This document shows, in pieces, positions 14,667 through 15,548 of a stretch of DNA of 15,548 nucleotides (position 1 is its first letter; each line of letters starts with the position of its first letter). The position numbers and the translations under genes are program-made. This DNA comes from Nitrospiria bacterium (GTDB lineage Bacteria; Nitrospirota; Nitrospiria; Nitrospirales; UBA8639). The notes beneath the pieces are model-generated. The model saw only the letters and a program-made list of their open reading frames with translations, ran no database searches and was not told where the DNA came from. The stretch covers positions 1 through 15,548 of the forward strand of contig JAUIKP010000025.1 in assembly GCA_030430725.1 (NCBI GenBank), given 5' to 3'.

Positions 14667-15548
14667 ACCGATGATCGCGTTTAGTTCCACGGGAAATAAG
14701 GAGTTGCCCTGGCCGACACTCGACTCTATCACGGAGCCGACGATCTCCAGTGAAACTCTCAGTTTGGCCCTAGAGGCTAAATATGCGGAAACGCAACGAT
14801 TGCATCAACATCTCAACCGTTTGGTGAAAAGTCTTCCGTTACCCGCTTTGCTCTACAACCGCAAAGGTCGGATTGTGACGGCCAATCACGAAGCTCAAGT
14901 GCTGATGGGAGGAATCGATTGGAAGAAGATGAACTGGCAAGTCCAGGATCTCTGGCCAAGATTAGGGTGGCCATCGGTCCCTTTTTCCGACTGGAAGTGG
15001 AAGGCAGGTCGATTGTCCTGTTGGGATTGTCCGTTAGGAGGGTTGGAGCAACCTTCCAGTCTAACGGTTCGTTATCTCAAATACGGAGAGGATGCGCACG
15101 ATGAACGGGCGGAGCAGATACCACGCTTGGCGGCCATAGGACAACAGGTTGGACGACTGGCGCATGATATTCGCAATCCATTGGCGAGTATTGAATGGTT
15201 TGCCACGCTATTAGGACGGGATCGACCGTCGGGCAAGGAACGTCGGGACTTGGCGGACCAATTGCTTCAGGCCATACGGTCCTTGGATGGACTGGTCTCG
15301 AATCTTTTAACAGCAAGTACGCCGTTAAAGGGAAATCGGAAATCCGTAAATCTCTCCAGGCTGTTGGATGGTGTGGAGCTCTTGGCCACGTATCCCCTTC
15401 GAGTCAAACGGCTGACCATCCGGCGGCAGTGGGAAGCCTCGCTTCACGAGATCGTAGGGCATGAGCCGTTATTAAAACAGGCACTCTTGAATCTGCTCTT
15501 GAATGCGATTCAGGCGTCTCGGCCTGATGGTCATATTGAGATTCAGTG
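14647..15548 (+). CDS. Soluble sensor histidine kinase with PAS-like domain (3' end beyond window)
   Basis: 300 codons are visible from ATG 14647 (AGGA 6 nt upstream); the right edge cuts the ATPase domain. A coiled helical segment at about 38-62 leads to a PAS-like domain (LPALLYNRKGRIVTANHEAQVLMG, 65-88). That region is Trp-rich and holds a Cys125-x2-Cys128 pair (CWDCPLGG). Dimerisation/phosphotransfer helix with the H-box LAHDIRNPLASIEWF, phospho-acceptor His173. The N-box LLNLLLNAIQAS (about 280-291) begins the HATPase_c domain; G-boxes lie outside. No membrane segment is present, so it senses a cytoplasmic signal or one passed on by a partner. NtrB-like architecture and location make it the probable partner of the NtrC-family regulator at 10891. 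The visible part looks functional. Confidence 0.92.
   Translation, partial: MPQLNPKPMIAFSSTGNKELPWPTLDSITEPTISSETLSLALEAKYAETQRLHQHLNRLVKSLPLPALLYNRKGRIVTANHEAQVLMGGIDWKKMNWQVQDLWPRLGWPSVPFSDWKWKAGRLSCWDCPLGGLEQPSSLTVRYLKYGEDAHDERAEQIPRLAAIGQQVGRLAHDIRNPLASIEWFATLLGRDRPSGKERRDLADQLLQAIRSLDGLVSNLLTASTPLKGNRKSVNLSRLLDGVELLATYPLRVKRLTIRRQWEASLHEIVGHEPLLKQALLNLLLNAIQASRPDGHIEIQ

Overview
The window reads as ordinary, gene-dense chromosome of a Gram-negative (diderm) bacterium. LptD, periplasmic signal peptides, a hopanoid cyclase and an NtrC-type regulator all fit a diderm. The gene content, moderate GC (about half by eye) and frequent GTG/TTG starts suggest Nitrospirota (Nitrospira-like), but that is inference; no rRNA or other decisive marker is present. 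I see no IS element, phage gene, tRNA, CRISPR array or other mobile element.

Layout. (1) 1-1745, minus: a TetR-family regulator runs without a stop codon into a squalene-hopene cyclase, which is cut by the left edge just before its catalytic DxDD motif. Upstream lie two copies of a 16-bp operator-like repeat, 21 bp apart. (2) 1826-2038, plus: a doubtful small Cys-rich ORF. (3) 2035-2388, minus: a DsrE-family protein. (4) 2480-4892, plus: a near-consensus sigma-70 promoter followed by moaC-moaD-moaE-moaA, making molybdopterin from GTP. The moaD product carries 15 residues beyond its Gly-Gly. (5) 5129-10372, plus: accD, folC, lptD and a secreted repeat protein, covering fatty-acid precursor supply, folate polyglutamylation and outer-membrane LPS insertion. 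(6) 10373-10600, minus: a small hypothetical gene, convergent with the preceding block. (7) 10891 to the right edge, plus: an NtrC-family sigma-54 activator, a secreted TPR protein and a soluble histidine kinase cut by the right edge; together a probable two-component signalling unit.

The most unusual feature is the TetR-cyclase open frame. The TetR part is full length (about 185 residues) with a recognisable C-terminal end. The cyclase part starts at a Met with its own Shine-Dalgarno (AGGAG, 5-nt spacer). An out-of-frame ATGA lies exactly at that junction, and a (TG)4 tract lies 14 bases upstream on the coding strand. One more dinucleotide in that tract would make the TetR frame stop at the ATGA. 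The sequence therefore encodes either a real regulator-enzyme fusion (a product that could sit on its own operator) or two coupled genes separated or fused by tract length. Checks for each reading are given under findings.
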